Origin: Ampelocalamus luodianensis
Taxonomy: Eukaryota > Streptophyta > Magnoliopsida > Poales > Poaceae
Length of the DNA: 64,000 nt
Reading direction: 5' to 3'
Assembly (NCBI GenBank): GCA_036346255.1
Contig: CM070639.1
Coordinates: forward strand, 3,048,001 to 3,112,000
Positions 35,501 through 47,556 of this stretch are shown in pieces. The translations under genes and the position numbers were made by a program. The notes under the pieces are model-generated. The model did no database searches, was not told where the DNA came from, and worked only from the letters and a program-made list of their open reading frames with translations. The first letter of the stretch is position 1, and each line of letters opens with the position of its first letter.

Positions 35501-35958
35501 AACTTATATTTTCTACCAATATGTTATCCTGTTTAGCTGAAGGGTAACTTTCATTGTTCTGGCTTTCAATTGATCATTTAGTAAATGAGAAGGCCTGGTG
35601 TTCATACGGAAATACCACCTGATATGAAACAAGAAAAGTGTTGCTTTTACATCTATCATGACTATGCCAACATTGTTACCCTACTGAGCCTTGGCATGTA
35701 TTCCCTACACGAGACATATGCACATCATTCTTTTTTGCTTTTGTTGCTTTGCAAGTCCTGAAGGACTTGTATTGATATTCTTGCTCCAAAAGATGTAACA
35801 TACAAATATCTGTGTCTATCTTGCAGACAAATGGCAACAAACAGTCCGAGTTTCTTGTTGATTTCATAAGTACAAAGTGGACTTCTTCTTTTCGCGACGT
35901 GAAGGCAGTTTTAGACTTTGCAAACATCAAACGTTTTGTAACAGGATATCGCAGATGA
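32585..35958 (+). CDS. PrmC/HemK-type protein-(glutamine-N5) methyltransferase, organellar
   Basis: Exons 32585-33244, 35136-35381 and 35827-35958, all phase 0 with GT-AG splicing, giving 345 residues. The family methylates the glutamine of the GGQ motif in peptide-chain release factors using S-adenosylmethionine. Visible marks: RPFQY (126-130), IPRPETE (150-156), SAM-binding DLGTGSG (175-181), acidic residue after VFATD (201), and the catalytic NPPY (247-250), followed by the PEVGWHEPKLALDGG stretch. The C-terminus FVTGYRR is typical. The first 45 residues are Ser/Ala/Pro/Arg-rich with few acidic residues, suggesting a plastid or mitochondrial transit peptide, so the likely substrates are organellar release factors. 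ATG 32585 is chosen because the in-frame codons before it contain no other ATG. Exon 1 is very GC-rich, as is usual in grasses. Intron 1 (1891 bp) carries a transposon. Confidence 0.9.
33283..34418. mobile_element. PIF/Harbinger-like element in intron 1 of the PrmC gene
   Basis: 1136 bp with terminal inverted repeat GGGTGTGTTTGG (left) and its reverse complement CCAAACACACCC (right), flanked by TTA on both sides (33280-33282 and 34419-34421). Sub-terminal sequences are also related (GTTTGGTTGAGTGAAC near 33352 and the counterpart of GTTCACCAACCAAAC at 34398). The interior (33480-34200) is GC-rich and Pro/Ser/His-biased in translation, unlike the AT-rich arms, with an open frame of 292 codons but no transposase motif. 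It is non-autonomous and may have picked up host GC-rich sequence. Confidence 0.75.
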
Positions 35959-37560
35959 AAACCAAGGCATTGATGCTGATGCAATATTTCAGGAGATAAG
36001 TTATGTTCCCTCGTGATTTGGGGTAAGAATCATCCCATGTCTGATTTGTTTGCAATGCAGTAATAGCATGCAACATTTAGTTATTTCAACTGTTCACCTT
36101 TTGTCTCTGGTGTCCCTGAAGCAATTTGTGGAACTTTAGTTACTTAAATATTTGCTTCTCCTATGATAGTGTACAGTCACAATATGCTAGATTGCTGAAA
36201 ACTTGGACAATCAGTCCCTGAGACTCGCCATTCAAGGCATCCTCTCTTTTCTTGAAATGAGGGGTTCTTGATATCCAAGTCATTCAAGGTCTGAACAAGT
36301 GATACCAAACTATGACGTGTCAAGCTTCTATTCTGGCATGTCATGCTGATGCTATGACTCGCTGCTTATGATAACTCCCTTGTGTAATAGAGTACAGATA
36401 TAATTGAGGTCTCGTAGTTTTCTATTTTCTCAAGTGTAACAGATGGAAGTGGTTTGCAGTTTATTGTAAACCTGTATATCTGTTATTATGAATCTTGATT
36501 TTTTGTGACTTGCTGTTTGACTGCTGATCATGCATAAATCTGGCAAAAAAAAAGGAAAAAAAAACTCCTGGTGGTTTTAATCCAGCTCTATGTTTTGGTT
36601 GCCAAACAGGATTAGAGCATTATCTCTCAGATGCTTAATGTCTGAAAATGAGCTGTGCATGAATTTCATGCCTTTGACATCCTTGCGCCCTTTGCAATGG
36701 TATTAACAGACTTGTGTTACAGATTTTCATGATCATCACCCTTTGATTTTACTGTTTACAGCTTCATGCAGTCAATTGCACATAAATGCATTTTGTCTGC
36801 AGGGGTGTAGTATTAGCCCCTGTGCCTCTGCAAAACAATACATTTAGCCCATAAGCTTTTGTTGATTTTTGGTCTCTGAACTCCCTAACCCCGCTGATTC
36901 CGGTTCCTAATGAGCTCCTCAGTTTTGCTAACTTCTCCAATAGAGCTGCATGCATTGCAAGTTGATTTGCACTATCATGATAGCATCACAATAAAGTTTG
37001 TGTGAGGAATACAATAGTGGTGGTAGTGGTATTGTTGACAAAGTTCACATGTAGCTGCATGTAAACTATCTGTGTTTGTGAACTGATCATGAGTTCAAGC
37101 GAAAATATTGAATATTGATAGAATGATGGAATGAACAGATCTTGTGAGTTGAGGGGGTCCAAATCAACAAATATAGAGTTCAAGAGCCAAATTCAATTTT
37201 TTTGTAATGTTTAAAGAGTAATCCCATTACCGTGCACCCATTTTTATTTTCCCAATAGAACTGGCTCATGTCCCAAAGTAGTAGAACTCTTCACGTGATT
37301 TGTGTACATCCCAGTGCTTTCCTGTTGTAAATCTTTTCCTATGTTGTCTGTAATATCTAACCTTGCTCTTTCTTTTCCTCTGCTTTTCAGACCCATTCCA
37401 TTTGAAAAATGAGATCGATGTCACCAGCTGGCTTCAGCGAGAAGCAACAAGTCATTACATAATGCCTCTGCAGAGCTTATCACTTGCGATTTAAGACTCC
37501 TAGTGCCAATAGTATAGTGCAAGCCAAATCATATTCTTTATGCATGTGAGATGATATTTT
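35959..37560 (+). other. Probable 3' UTR of the PrmC gene, with a possible UTR intron
   Basis: After the stop at 35956-35958 there is a good donor (GGGGTAAGAATC, about 36018-36029) and, downstream, a good acceptor (CTGCTTTTCAG, ending 37390). A 3' UTR intron of about 1.37 kb is therefore possible. No other gene is seen in this stretch. Confidence 0.35.
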
Positions 37561-40500
37561 TTGCCAAGCTGCAAATCGGTGGTCCAAGGAAGCAGCTACA
37601 AGCTAGACATGAGTCTCGTAACAGTTTGCATGTATAACAAAACAAAGATGTATTTGGCCACTTGTTTCTGTGGCGTGTTGGGTTATGATTGTGATTTAAA
37701 GGGGAGGCTTTTGTAGCGTCCAAATTATTCCGCTGTCGACAGACGACCTTGTGTGCTTAATTATTGGTGCTGTGTCCCTGGTGATCATTTTTGTTCTTCC
37801 TTGTCGCCCTCTGAATCCATCTCCAGGTCACTTCTCTGAAAAAGCCCACATTTGTGCTTATCCAGCAACTGAAAAACTGTCTGGTTCTTTCTTTGGGTAC
37901 TAAAAAAAATGAAATTACAATGAGAACTTTTAAGAACTACAGTAGAACTTATAACAATCTTGTTGCTGAATGCCTGAATTGTGAACTTTTACATGGTTGG
38001 TAGGGTCCTTCTTCATTACACCGACTTCTGTATTTCATCAAGATTACATTTTTTTAACATCAAAATTACATTTTGCTAGTAGCCTAGTATGGCCATTGGA
38101 GATCTATGATGCAAGTTTGATCGGGTGATGATTTATTCATAGCATTTTAGGAGTCCGTGCTCTACTTGATTCTCCTTGGTAAAAGAGGTCAAAGCTAAAG
38201 ATCATCAAGATGTGGCATGCAAGGATTGAAGTACAGGGGTCGCTCTAAAGGAATGCCGGAGTCATGAGATGCCGTCTCCTCTTGTTCTTCTTTGTTATAC
38301 TCCTACTTATATCTTCAAGCCAAGGCTACATCTAGAGAGATTTTTAGAACTCATCTAGAGAGAGATTGTGAGGATCGGTGAGTAGAGTAGGTAGTATGGC
38401 AAGTTGACAGCATGCGAAGTAGTTCTTTTCTCTCTCTGTACATCTACCCACCATTGTCGATCAAACCGACTTGTTCCGGTTTGTTTGTCCACCAATTTGC
38501 AACCCGACATGCTCCTATTGCAGGATTCCGATCTCTACACTAATGCAGAGCACTGTTGTTTCGCGCATGTGAAAAGTGGTTTGACGTAGTAATGCAACAA
38601 CAACTGAGAAGTACTATAGCTAAACACTGCAGCGTTAATATCTTCCTTCGCTTTCCAATCAAACGGTAGAAATCGTTCTTAATTTTTATGCACCGTAGCA
38701 TCTCCGCGTTGAGGGCAGTAATGCAGAGATCCTCTCCAATGATTTCACCAAATGCGTGAGCTGATTTGCCAACTGTGGCTGCATGATTTTTTTTTCGCCA
38801 TCGAAAACGCGTAACATAGGAGGTTCTTGATTGTAAACTGTCTTGCTTGCAGAAGAATGGGCAGTTGGGATTATATTGTGCATAAGAATTGGAAAAACTT
38901 GTAAGAGACATTAGTGATGGCGATGTTTAATCCGGCTCTTGTCTAAGTAACAGCAAGCACCAAGTCAAGTCAAGAAAAAAAAACATCTACAAGTTGGAGC
39001 CCGATGTGGCTTGACTTTCTCTTTTTTTGAGACTAGAGAATGGCAATAGAAATTGCAGAACACCAAGTCAAGATAGAAACTTTACATTATGTGATTTGGT
39101 GTATTGGTCTTGCCATTGCAATTAAGGATTAAAACCCCCACTGCAAAATCCGAATGCAGATTATAAATGCCAAGTCAAGATCCAAACAGTATCGGTGTTG
39201 CCACTGTTGAGCCGTAGCATATGCAATTAACGCATGCCATTATTGAGAAGCAAAATCATATCCTTGGGACATCTGATCTCAGATTCATGATGCAATCTCC
39301 AATGCATCATCCCTTCTGAATTCTGATCTGTAAAAAAAAATAGTCAAATGTATAGCATAGCCAGATGGGGATCAATCAAATATGCAAAAGAAAAGAAAAG
39401 GAATAAAGGAGAGGGTGAGGATGAGGAGAAAAGAGAAAGGAAAAAATGGCAAGACGCTTTGCTTGAGTTGAGGCAGCAAAACAAATCTCAGCTAGTGTCA
39501 TGCAGACGCTTCTTGACCTGGTAGCACCTCATATTCTCATCTCATCACAGGTCAACTAGGAGGCTGCCTTCTTTTATCTTTACCATGGAGCCCTATAATT
39601 AGGCAGCACCTTCCCCAATAATTAGGCATGTGGATGGCATGTGACTGGTTACCATCTTGCGCAAAGATCCTCTAGAAATATCGATATTACGCAGCGAAAG
39701 GACTTGGAAGGAACACTTGGAATGAATGTTCTCTTGCAGGTTCCCATTCCAACAGAGGGGAAAACACATGAACACTGTTTGGTTACTGGCAGAAGAACAT
39801 TGGCATGCCCCGTTTGATAAATCAAGACAAGTTTTTAACCTTTGCTTGTGATGTATATTAGCTATGGTGGTTCATCTCCCTCAAAGGCATTGAGAGGCTC
39901 GGACCATTACTTTCTTTGGTCCATCACTTTCCAACAGTTTGACACCAAACTGTAACGATCAACAGCAACAACTGAACCTTCAGATTAAGAAAAAAGGGAA
40001 CAAGAAGTGAATGCCAAATCTATTGAGTTCTTTCGTGTTCTTTCCTTTCGATCACTTGCAGGGTCTCAGAGGGTAGCACAACAAAAATTGCCAGAGAGAA
40101 ATATGCTTGCAAGGAGTGGAGAAACAAGCTGCATATATGCATGGGCCCACAAACAAGAAAGAGAGAGAGAGAGAACAGAAAGAAAAAGAAAGCAAGAAAG
40201 GCTAATACACTCCTCTATTTTTTCTAGATTGTTATACATCAGTAGTATATCGCACATAATAATTCACCCAAATAAAGAAGACTCATGACCCATGAGAGCG
40301 AGAGCGAGAGACCTTTTTCCCCTTTTCTCTTGCACTCGATGAGCATTGGTAATGGTTGAGATTGCATCTTCACGGTTCGCACAAGGCATCACGCCATCAC
40401 CAGCTTTTCAACTCGCCTTTTTTTTTCACCATGCGATCGGGAGTTCTTACCATCCAATCGTGTTGCGATTTCATTGTCACCGTCCTCATTTTTCATTCAT

Positions 40501-41700
40501 AAAATACAAACAGTGGTGCTACAGTGATCGGTCGGCCCAGATGTCATGAGAAGCAGTTCAACTAAAGTTTACTGCATTTCTTTTACTGCCCCGTTCTTCT
40601 TAGATTTACTTCTCTCGTTTGTTTGTTTGTTTGTTTTTTTCCCATATAAGGTGGTGTTGGAGAATAGAGGATCACCTTGGGCTTCTTTTGGAATTGTTCC
40701 TGTAAATCATTTTTTTTCATTTTTTTAAAAATATATTTTGGTGGGAAGAAGTTGTCCGGAAAGATCAAACAACAGGTTTCGAATTTGTGCTAGTCAAACA
40801 TTTTAAGTTTAACCATTTTAAGTTTTAGAATTTGTGCTAGTCAAACATTTTAAGTTTAACCATTAATATATAAAGAATTAACAAAATTGACAACATGAAA
40901 TTGGTATTATTAGATCATCGTGAAATATACTTTCATAATGCATAATTAATTTTATTTGAAACAATATATTTTTCATAGAAATTGATGGTCAAATTATCAC
41001 CTTGAAAACTACCTCAATATCCAAAACGACTTACATTTAGAATCAGAGGAAAGTACCAGTTTTGCAATTACTAGTATGCTGCAATTAGCGAAAGAGATAT
41101 AACCCATTCCAATAAGATGCCAAAAATGGGAAAAGAGTGTGACTATGTCAGGAACATGGTCTTAATACATAGCTACCTACTACCAACTACTCGAATCTTA
41201 TTTTTTCCTTCTCATTAATTGCATCGTATAATCCGTACCATCCCGTGCATAATAACTCAAAGTTAAGGCTTAACTAGTTTTGGCTCATACTACATGTTAT
41301 GAATAGTGCTTGTATTCAATATGAGGCCAATGGGCCAGTATATATACACAAATACATATGGTAAATATGCAAAGAACCCCTTATAACAATGGGGAATAAC
41401 ACATGTACATATACATCTCTAACAAAATGAACTCTGCCACACCCCTCATCTTGGTCTCCATTAACAGGCAAATAAACAAAAAAAATACAATAACATATGG
41501 ACTAATTTTTTTCACTACAATTTCCAAAACATACAATTTTTAACACTGAATCACTATCAGCCATACTCTCACTCTAATAAAGCTAGTTCCTCTTTTCTCA
41601 AAAACACAAAAAAGCTAAATTCTCCTACTGGTGTCATTATTAATTGTTAAACCATTTAATTATGAACAGAGTACTACCCCAACGGCAAAATAAAACACCC
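37561..41700. other. Intergenic, no gene seen
   Basis: AT-rich. Contains a short tandem duplication near 40780-40862 (two copies of GAATTTGTGCTAGTCAAACA with TTTAAGTTTAACCAT), GA runs near 40155-40200 and 40295-40310, and a purine-rich patch at 39385-39445. Open frames here are short and show no recognisable family. Confidence 0.5.
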
Positions 41701-41843
41701 TTCCCTCTGCTCGCTCTCTTGCTCTCTAACCATCCACCCTCGTCACCATTCACCACCACCACTGCCCATGCCTCTCCTCCCCCGTTCCATGGACAGTAAC
41801 TGCTCTCTCCCTCCTCCCAAGTTACAACCCTAATCCTCTCTGT

Positions 41844-41867
41844 CAGAGAGAGAGAGAGAGAGAGAGT
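41844..41867. repeat. (GA)n tract in the likely leader/promoter of the J-domain gene
   Basis: GA run about 675 bp before the ATG of the J-domain protein gene, within a pyrimidine-rich stretch typical of grass promoters and 5' leaders. Confidence 0.85.
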
Positions 41868-42541
41868 GTAATATCTCTTCCTCTCATCTCTTTTGCAAGA
41901 TCTCTTCTTCATCTTCTCCTTTTCCCTTTTAGGTTTTAACTCCTCACCCCAACCCCTCTTTTGTCACGAGATGTGGCTGAGACGAAGCTAGCAGTAGAGC
42001 AGCAAAAACAAGTACACCAAAAAAAAAAGAAAAAAACAGCTTGTGCAAAGCAGCAGGGCCAAAACTCATATTCCTGTGGGTTTCGCCGCTATTTTACCAT
42101 CCTCCCCACTGATTCACCGACGCAAGATCCAACCCCAGGTGTCGAAAGCCCCTAATCCCGTCGAAAGATGGCTCCTTTCTGAGATTTCTGGGGGATTTCT
42201 CGTCGTTTCTTGGCACAAAAACGGCGCCCTGGAGCGGTTCCTGCCGTCCCCGGCCAATTTTGCTGCGGTGGCCTTATGTAGTTTTGGGGCTCGATCCAGT
42301 GTGCGCAGATATATTTGGCCGGGCTGGGAGCGGTTCTTGATGAGTTCTTGAGCTGGATGTGGTGTTTATCCCTGTTGTTGGAGCTGTTTGATTGGTTTGG
42401 GGGTAGTTGGTTCTTGCAGCCAAGGAGCCTAGCGAGCTCTTTGAGCGGTTCTTGTGGCGTGTTTTTTTTTAATCCAATCGGGAGAGATGGGGTTTTCGCA
42501 GTCTCTGGATTGACCAATTTGATCAAATTCTTGTGGCTTCC

Positions 42542-45500
42542 ATGGCGGATTTGGGGCTGTGGAAGCAGGGGTGGAGGTGGGTGCTGTCCCAGAAGCACAT
42601 CTTGACTTGGGCGCACATGGCGGCGAGCGGCGGTAGAGAGCGTCTCGCTTTCCTCGTCGATCGACATTGGCCGGCTGTGTCCCGGGCCTGTGTGAGCTCC
42701 TCGCTCCTTGTGCTCGTGGCGCTGAGGCAATGGCGTGGCTGCACGGCGCGGGGGTTCTTGGCGTTGGCGAGTTTGGGCCCTGCGGCGGTGTTTGTGATCC
42801 TCTGGAGCTGCTTCGTGTGCATGACCTCGCCGGCGTGCGCTCTCTACGCACTTCTTAGCCTGGTTCGTGCTGCAAATCTTGCTTGCTTTGCTGCTTTTGC
42901 ACTTTAGTTCAGATGTACTGGATAAGGATTTGTGTGAGAGAGATTATAAATCTTGTCATGTGCTGCTTTTGCTGTCAAGTGTGGATTGCATGTTAGGTCC
43001 CATTTCTTCCCAAAAGAATAGTTAAAGTAGTAATTGGTGGTACAAAAGTAGAATGTAATTAAACTGTCGCATGATTGATTGGCTTGATGTGTCACTGTCT
43101 AATGTAATCTTGTATCATGCTTTAGTTATTTGTTTATGCTATTTCTAGATTATATCTATGAACTGTTCACGGCATTTTAAGCATCTTTTGTGCTACTAAG
43201 CTTCATCTAGTTTGTAAGCTTTATCCAGTTTGTCTTGCTAGAGGAAGGATTGAATGACAATGAAACACTGCATAGCTTAGGGATGACAGTTTGTGAATAT
43301 TAGGCTAGTGTGCTTCATGCTGAGTAAATCAGTTTCAGTTTGTTTAGTAGATCCTCTGGTTTGTTTGGTTTATGTGAAATACTTAAGGTCAATTCGCAGG
43401 TGACACATTGTACTTCTACACAAAGCTAACTCATTTCTTTGTAAAACAAGTTGCTATTTATGAATATTTGATTATGTGATGCTGTGTGTAGTATGCATAA
43501 ATCTGTCTCAGCAAATCACTAGTTAGTGGAAGTTCAGTTGTTTCATACGAATCAACTACAGTTAGATTGATTCGTTAACTCTTTTTTTTAGACTCTGGCG
43601 CACCTATTACTGCTGATGGAGTTAATTATTAGACACGCTTATACTGGTTATCTACCATGATATGAGTTTCTACTTGTTTGATGCCAATCGTGTTCTGTGG
43701 TAGGATTAATTAGTATGTGGGGAGTATCTGACCTTTTCAGCTAGATTGCACCGGATAAATCATACTGAAGCAGTAGTAATGAAATAATAAAGAATTCTAG
43801 GGCTATGTCTCCTGTTGTTTTCTCCCTGTCATTTCTTTTATTGCAAATTTGCAATGCAGACTGTGTCACATGTATTCATCATCATCTAACGTACTTGTTT
43901 AATTGGTAACTTTTACTTACAAGTAAGGATACAAGATTTCCCACGTAAGAAGGATATTGGAAGAGATTATGTTATCTAATTGTTTAATAGCTTACTGTTT
44001 CAGGGAGCTGCTGGGGCAGTCATTCACTATATGGGCTATACGCCTGGCCTTTTCATTGTAGGACTGTTTGGAATATTGATTATGTGGATGTATGGCTACT
44101 TTTGGATTACAGGAATACTTCTGGTGGCTGGAGGTTCGTGTATTTGAATATTTAAGTCTGCTCCTGATGATACTTTCCTACATTTTATTTTGCCAAGTCC
44201 ACAACCTGTTTTTGCTGCCTATAATTGTACTTATTTGACCCCTTTCACCTAATGGAGACTCCTCTGTGGTAATGCAGGTTGTATGTGCTCTTTGAAACAT
44301 GCACGATTTGTGATACCTGTGTTGACTATATATGCTGTTTATTGTGTGGCTGTTCGTGTTGGATGGCTTGGAGTTTTCTTGACACTGAATCTTTCTTTTC
44401 TGACAAATGATCTTCTGAATAAGTTGCTGCAAGGATACGAGGGAAGCACAGAGGAGAGACATTTTGAAGAAATGAAGGATTCTGATCCAGTCATGGATGA
44501 GTTGTATCGTAGTTGTGAATACCCCCCTGCTCCTGACTGTGAACCTGAGACTGTGTCTTCTGCAAAGCCCTTTTGCTCAGCACCTACCCAAGATGTGTTG
44601 CATGTACAAAAGGAGGCATCTCCTAGTAAAATAGTGAAATCTGATTCTACCTCACTGGATGAGATGAAGAGGATAATGGATGGTTCGACCTATTATGAAG
44701 TTTTGGGCATCCCTCGGAATAGAAGTATCGATTTGAAGATACTGAAAAAGGAGTACCACAGAAGGGTAATACACAACAACCCTTTATACCGATAGAGAAT
44801 TCATGTTACTGTGCCTTATCTTTGTGGTCTGTGTTTTGTCTGTTTAGGTCCTGCTTGTCCATCCTGATAAAAATATGGGGAACTCATTGGCTTGTGAGTC
44901 ATTTAAAAAGCTTCAATCAGCCTATGAGGCAAGTACTTTGGAAGTATATGCTTCGGCTTTTCCTTTATTACATTATTGTTAAGTCCGGTAGCGTATCTTT
45001 TTTTTTTTATCGCCAACTGTGTAGTCATACCTCCATGCAGGTACTCTCAAATTTAACAAAGAAAAATAGCTATGATGAACAACTGAGGAAAGAAGAATCG
45101 CGGAAAATGACTCAGAGACCACGTGTTGTCTCTCAACAGGCGGGTCCTTTTCCCCCCGTAAATATGGAATCCAAATGGTTTTGTTTTGTACATGATCTGG
45201 TCAATAATCAATTGTTCAAGCTCACAATATAATTTCTACACAATTTCCTGTCTTACTCTTGAACATTCTTGTTTGATACTGTTTGCCTTTGCGGAGCCCA
45301 TTTCTAACTGAAAAAAATAAACTCATATGATAAACATCTTTTTGCAGAGTGGGGTAGAGTTTCTCTCCGAAGAGTCCAGGCGTATACAGTGTACAAAGTG
45401 TGGTGATTTTCACTTATGGATATGTACCAGGAGAAGCAAAGCAAAAGCAAGATGGTGTCAGGTTAGGAGCCCAGTGTGTACTTTTAGGGTACTTGTAATT

Positions 45501-47556
45501 TGTAAACTGAGAGAGTACCACCAAAGCTAATTTGCGTGAACTATGTGGCTGTAGGATTGTTCTCAGTACCATCAAGCCAAGGATGGAGATGGATGGGTGG
45601 AAAATGGATTTTCAATATCCTTGAAGGTACCGTTTTGTATGCAAATCACATGCAAATTTCATTACATTTTACCTCAATGTCAGTTTTAGATGGAAGCACT
45701 TATAGACAGTAGGCTTATAGAATTCAACTACTGGAAACTGAGTATATAGTGGTTTTAAACAAATGGAGAATGAGGTTTAATGTAAATGAAAGCACAATCT
45801 TCTGAATCCTGACACTCTAGATTCAACACAGATATTTCGTAGAAAATTTATTGAGACCCTTTTGACATAGTCAAGCCTCGGTCCTTACCTCTTGCTTTTA
45901 ATCTTTTATTGCTTAAACTGAGCTAGTTCTATACTTTCTGAGGCTAATTCTGAGCTTGGCCAAGCTCTGTCATTTGAGCTGTAACAAGCCCAGAATGTTT
46001 GCTTCTGATTGTATGTCATCTAAGGAAAATATATCTAAGTAGGTGGATGCTCGAAGTACCTTGAGCCGGGGTTTCACCTTCTATCTCGTTCTCGGTATTA
46101 GCTACAGTGAATTTCTTCATTGCATAAGCTAACTGTTCTGAATATATAGAACACATTCGGAAATTACTCAACTTTATAACATGCATGTGTATTTTGCAAT
46201 TTCCAACAATATTATTCTGTTGGACTCAAATTCTTCAGTTCTTTCTATTAAATCAAAGTGCATTGTTCACTTCAGATGGAAATACCGCGAGCTTTTGTTT
46301 GTGCGGAGAGTAAAATATTTGATGTGTCTGAGTGGGCTACCTGCCAGGTGAATGTTTGGCTCTCTTGATGTTTAATTTGCTTGTTGCTTTCATTTATTCA
46401 CATGAATATGCACTTGCTGCAATGAATGTGATATGCCATGACTCAGGTTCAATTCCTTGGTCTTGTGTGCAATTATCCATATCTGATTTATGTTTCCTTA
46501 TTTAGAGGGTTTGCATGCATGCATTATTTTACTCTATTCATAGACTACTAGACTGTAGTTCAAAATGACCCATCATGTCACTTTGACATCATTTCCAGAT
46601 ATACATGGTTATGCTCTGCTGTTTTCTGTGTTTATAGTTTATAGTTTACACATGGGTAAAACACACTCTTGGTCCACCTACTTTCATCACTGGCTCAGTT
46701 TGGCCCATCTAGTTTAAAAAGTTGTCCAGAACACTCCCTCTACTTTGACAATAGGTTCTGTTGGTCCTTCAATCTTGTAAGGTGGATAGAATACTGAGTT
46801 GCCACAACAAGTTGCTTACTTCATCGGAGATAACACATAGTATACAGTATACACGTCATGGTTCATGGCCCTTTTTTGCATATTAATGCATGAAAGTTGA
46901 AAGGCTTTATCTGCGCCAAATCTTATTACAGCCATAATCAACAAAGAAAAATAAGACCTTTTCACTCAAAATAGGAATCCCATGTCATCTCGACCAACAT
47001 AAAAAACTTTGGGCTGTGGTAACTCAATCTTTAACCAATCTATTTGACAAAAGGTCCAACAATAAATCAGTTTTGAAAGTAAAGGGACCAATTTGGACGA
47101 TTATAAACTAGAAGGACCATATTGAGCCCTCTAGCAAGTAAGACCAAAAGTATATTTTACACTTAATACAACAGTCACATCAACAGCTGATTTGTCATTT
47201 TTTTTTCTGAGGATACATAAAGGACGTTGCTACGGTTTTATCTGCGTAAGGAAAAATGGAAACTTTTCTAACTCTTTGCTCTGCTGATTATCCAGGGAAT
47301 GGAGTGCAAACCTAACACTCATGGTCCAACTTTTATGGTAAACATGGTTGGTGCAGATAGGATGTCTCAAAGATCCTACAGTTCTCGGTATCCCTTTAGC
47401 CTGGATGCCGAGATGATACCTGAAGATGAATTCGAGCTGTGGCTTCAGCAGGCATTGGCTTCAGGCGTCTTCTCTGACAGCCCAAAACGCAGGAAAAGTT
47501 GGAGCCCCTTCAAGCTGCCTCAAAAAGGGATAAAAAGTTGGCGGAGATCATCATAA
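42542..47556 (+). CDS. Membrane J-domain protein with Jiv90 domain (DNAJC14-like)
   Basis: Exons 42542-42862, 44004-44133, 44278-44765, 44848-44928, 45041-45157, 45348-45461, 45555-45626, 46276-46347, 47296-47556; phases fit and the product is 551 residues. N-terminal part: several hydrophobic membrane segments (about 52-105, 115-150, 160-190). J domain about 289-355, with YYEVLG and the catalytic HPD (318-320) that stimulates Hsp70. Then the Jiv90 region (about 380-470) with CTKCGDFHLWIC and CQDC, a putative zinc-binding cysteine set. The C-terminus is basic. Family members are ER-associated co-chaperones. Intron 4 has a GC donor (GAG|GCAAGT at 44929). For exon 5 the GT donor at 45158 was preferred over a weak GC at 45140, adding AGPFPP. 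Short upstream ATGs (42167, 42339, 42487) lie in the probable leader. Intron 8 holds an inverted-repeat element. Confidence 0.9.
46656..47161. mobile_element. Large MITE in intron 8 of the J-domain gene
   Basis: About 506 bp with long imperfect inverted ends. The left starts GTAAAACACACTCTTGGTCC; the right in reverse complement starts GTAAAATATACTTTTGGTCT. Similarity continues for 80-100 bp (TGGCCCATCTAGTTT against TGGTCCTTCTAGTTT). Non-coding. The superfamily and target duplication are not clear. Confidence 0.7.

Noticed and set aside
42152..42851. Minus-strand frames of 192 and 140 codons
   Set aside because: Antisense shadow of the GC-rich first exon and leader of the J-domain gene.
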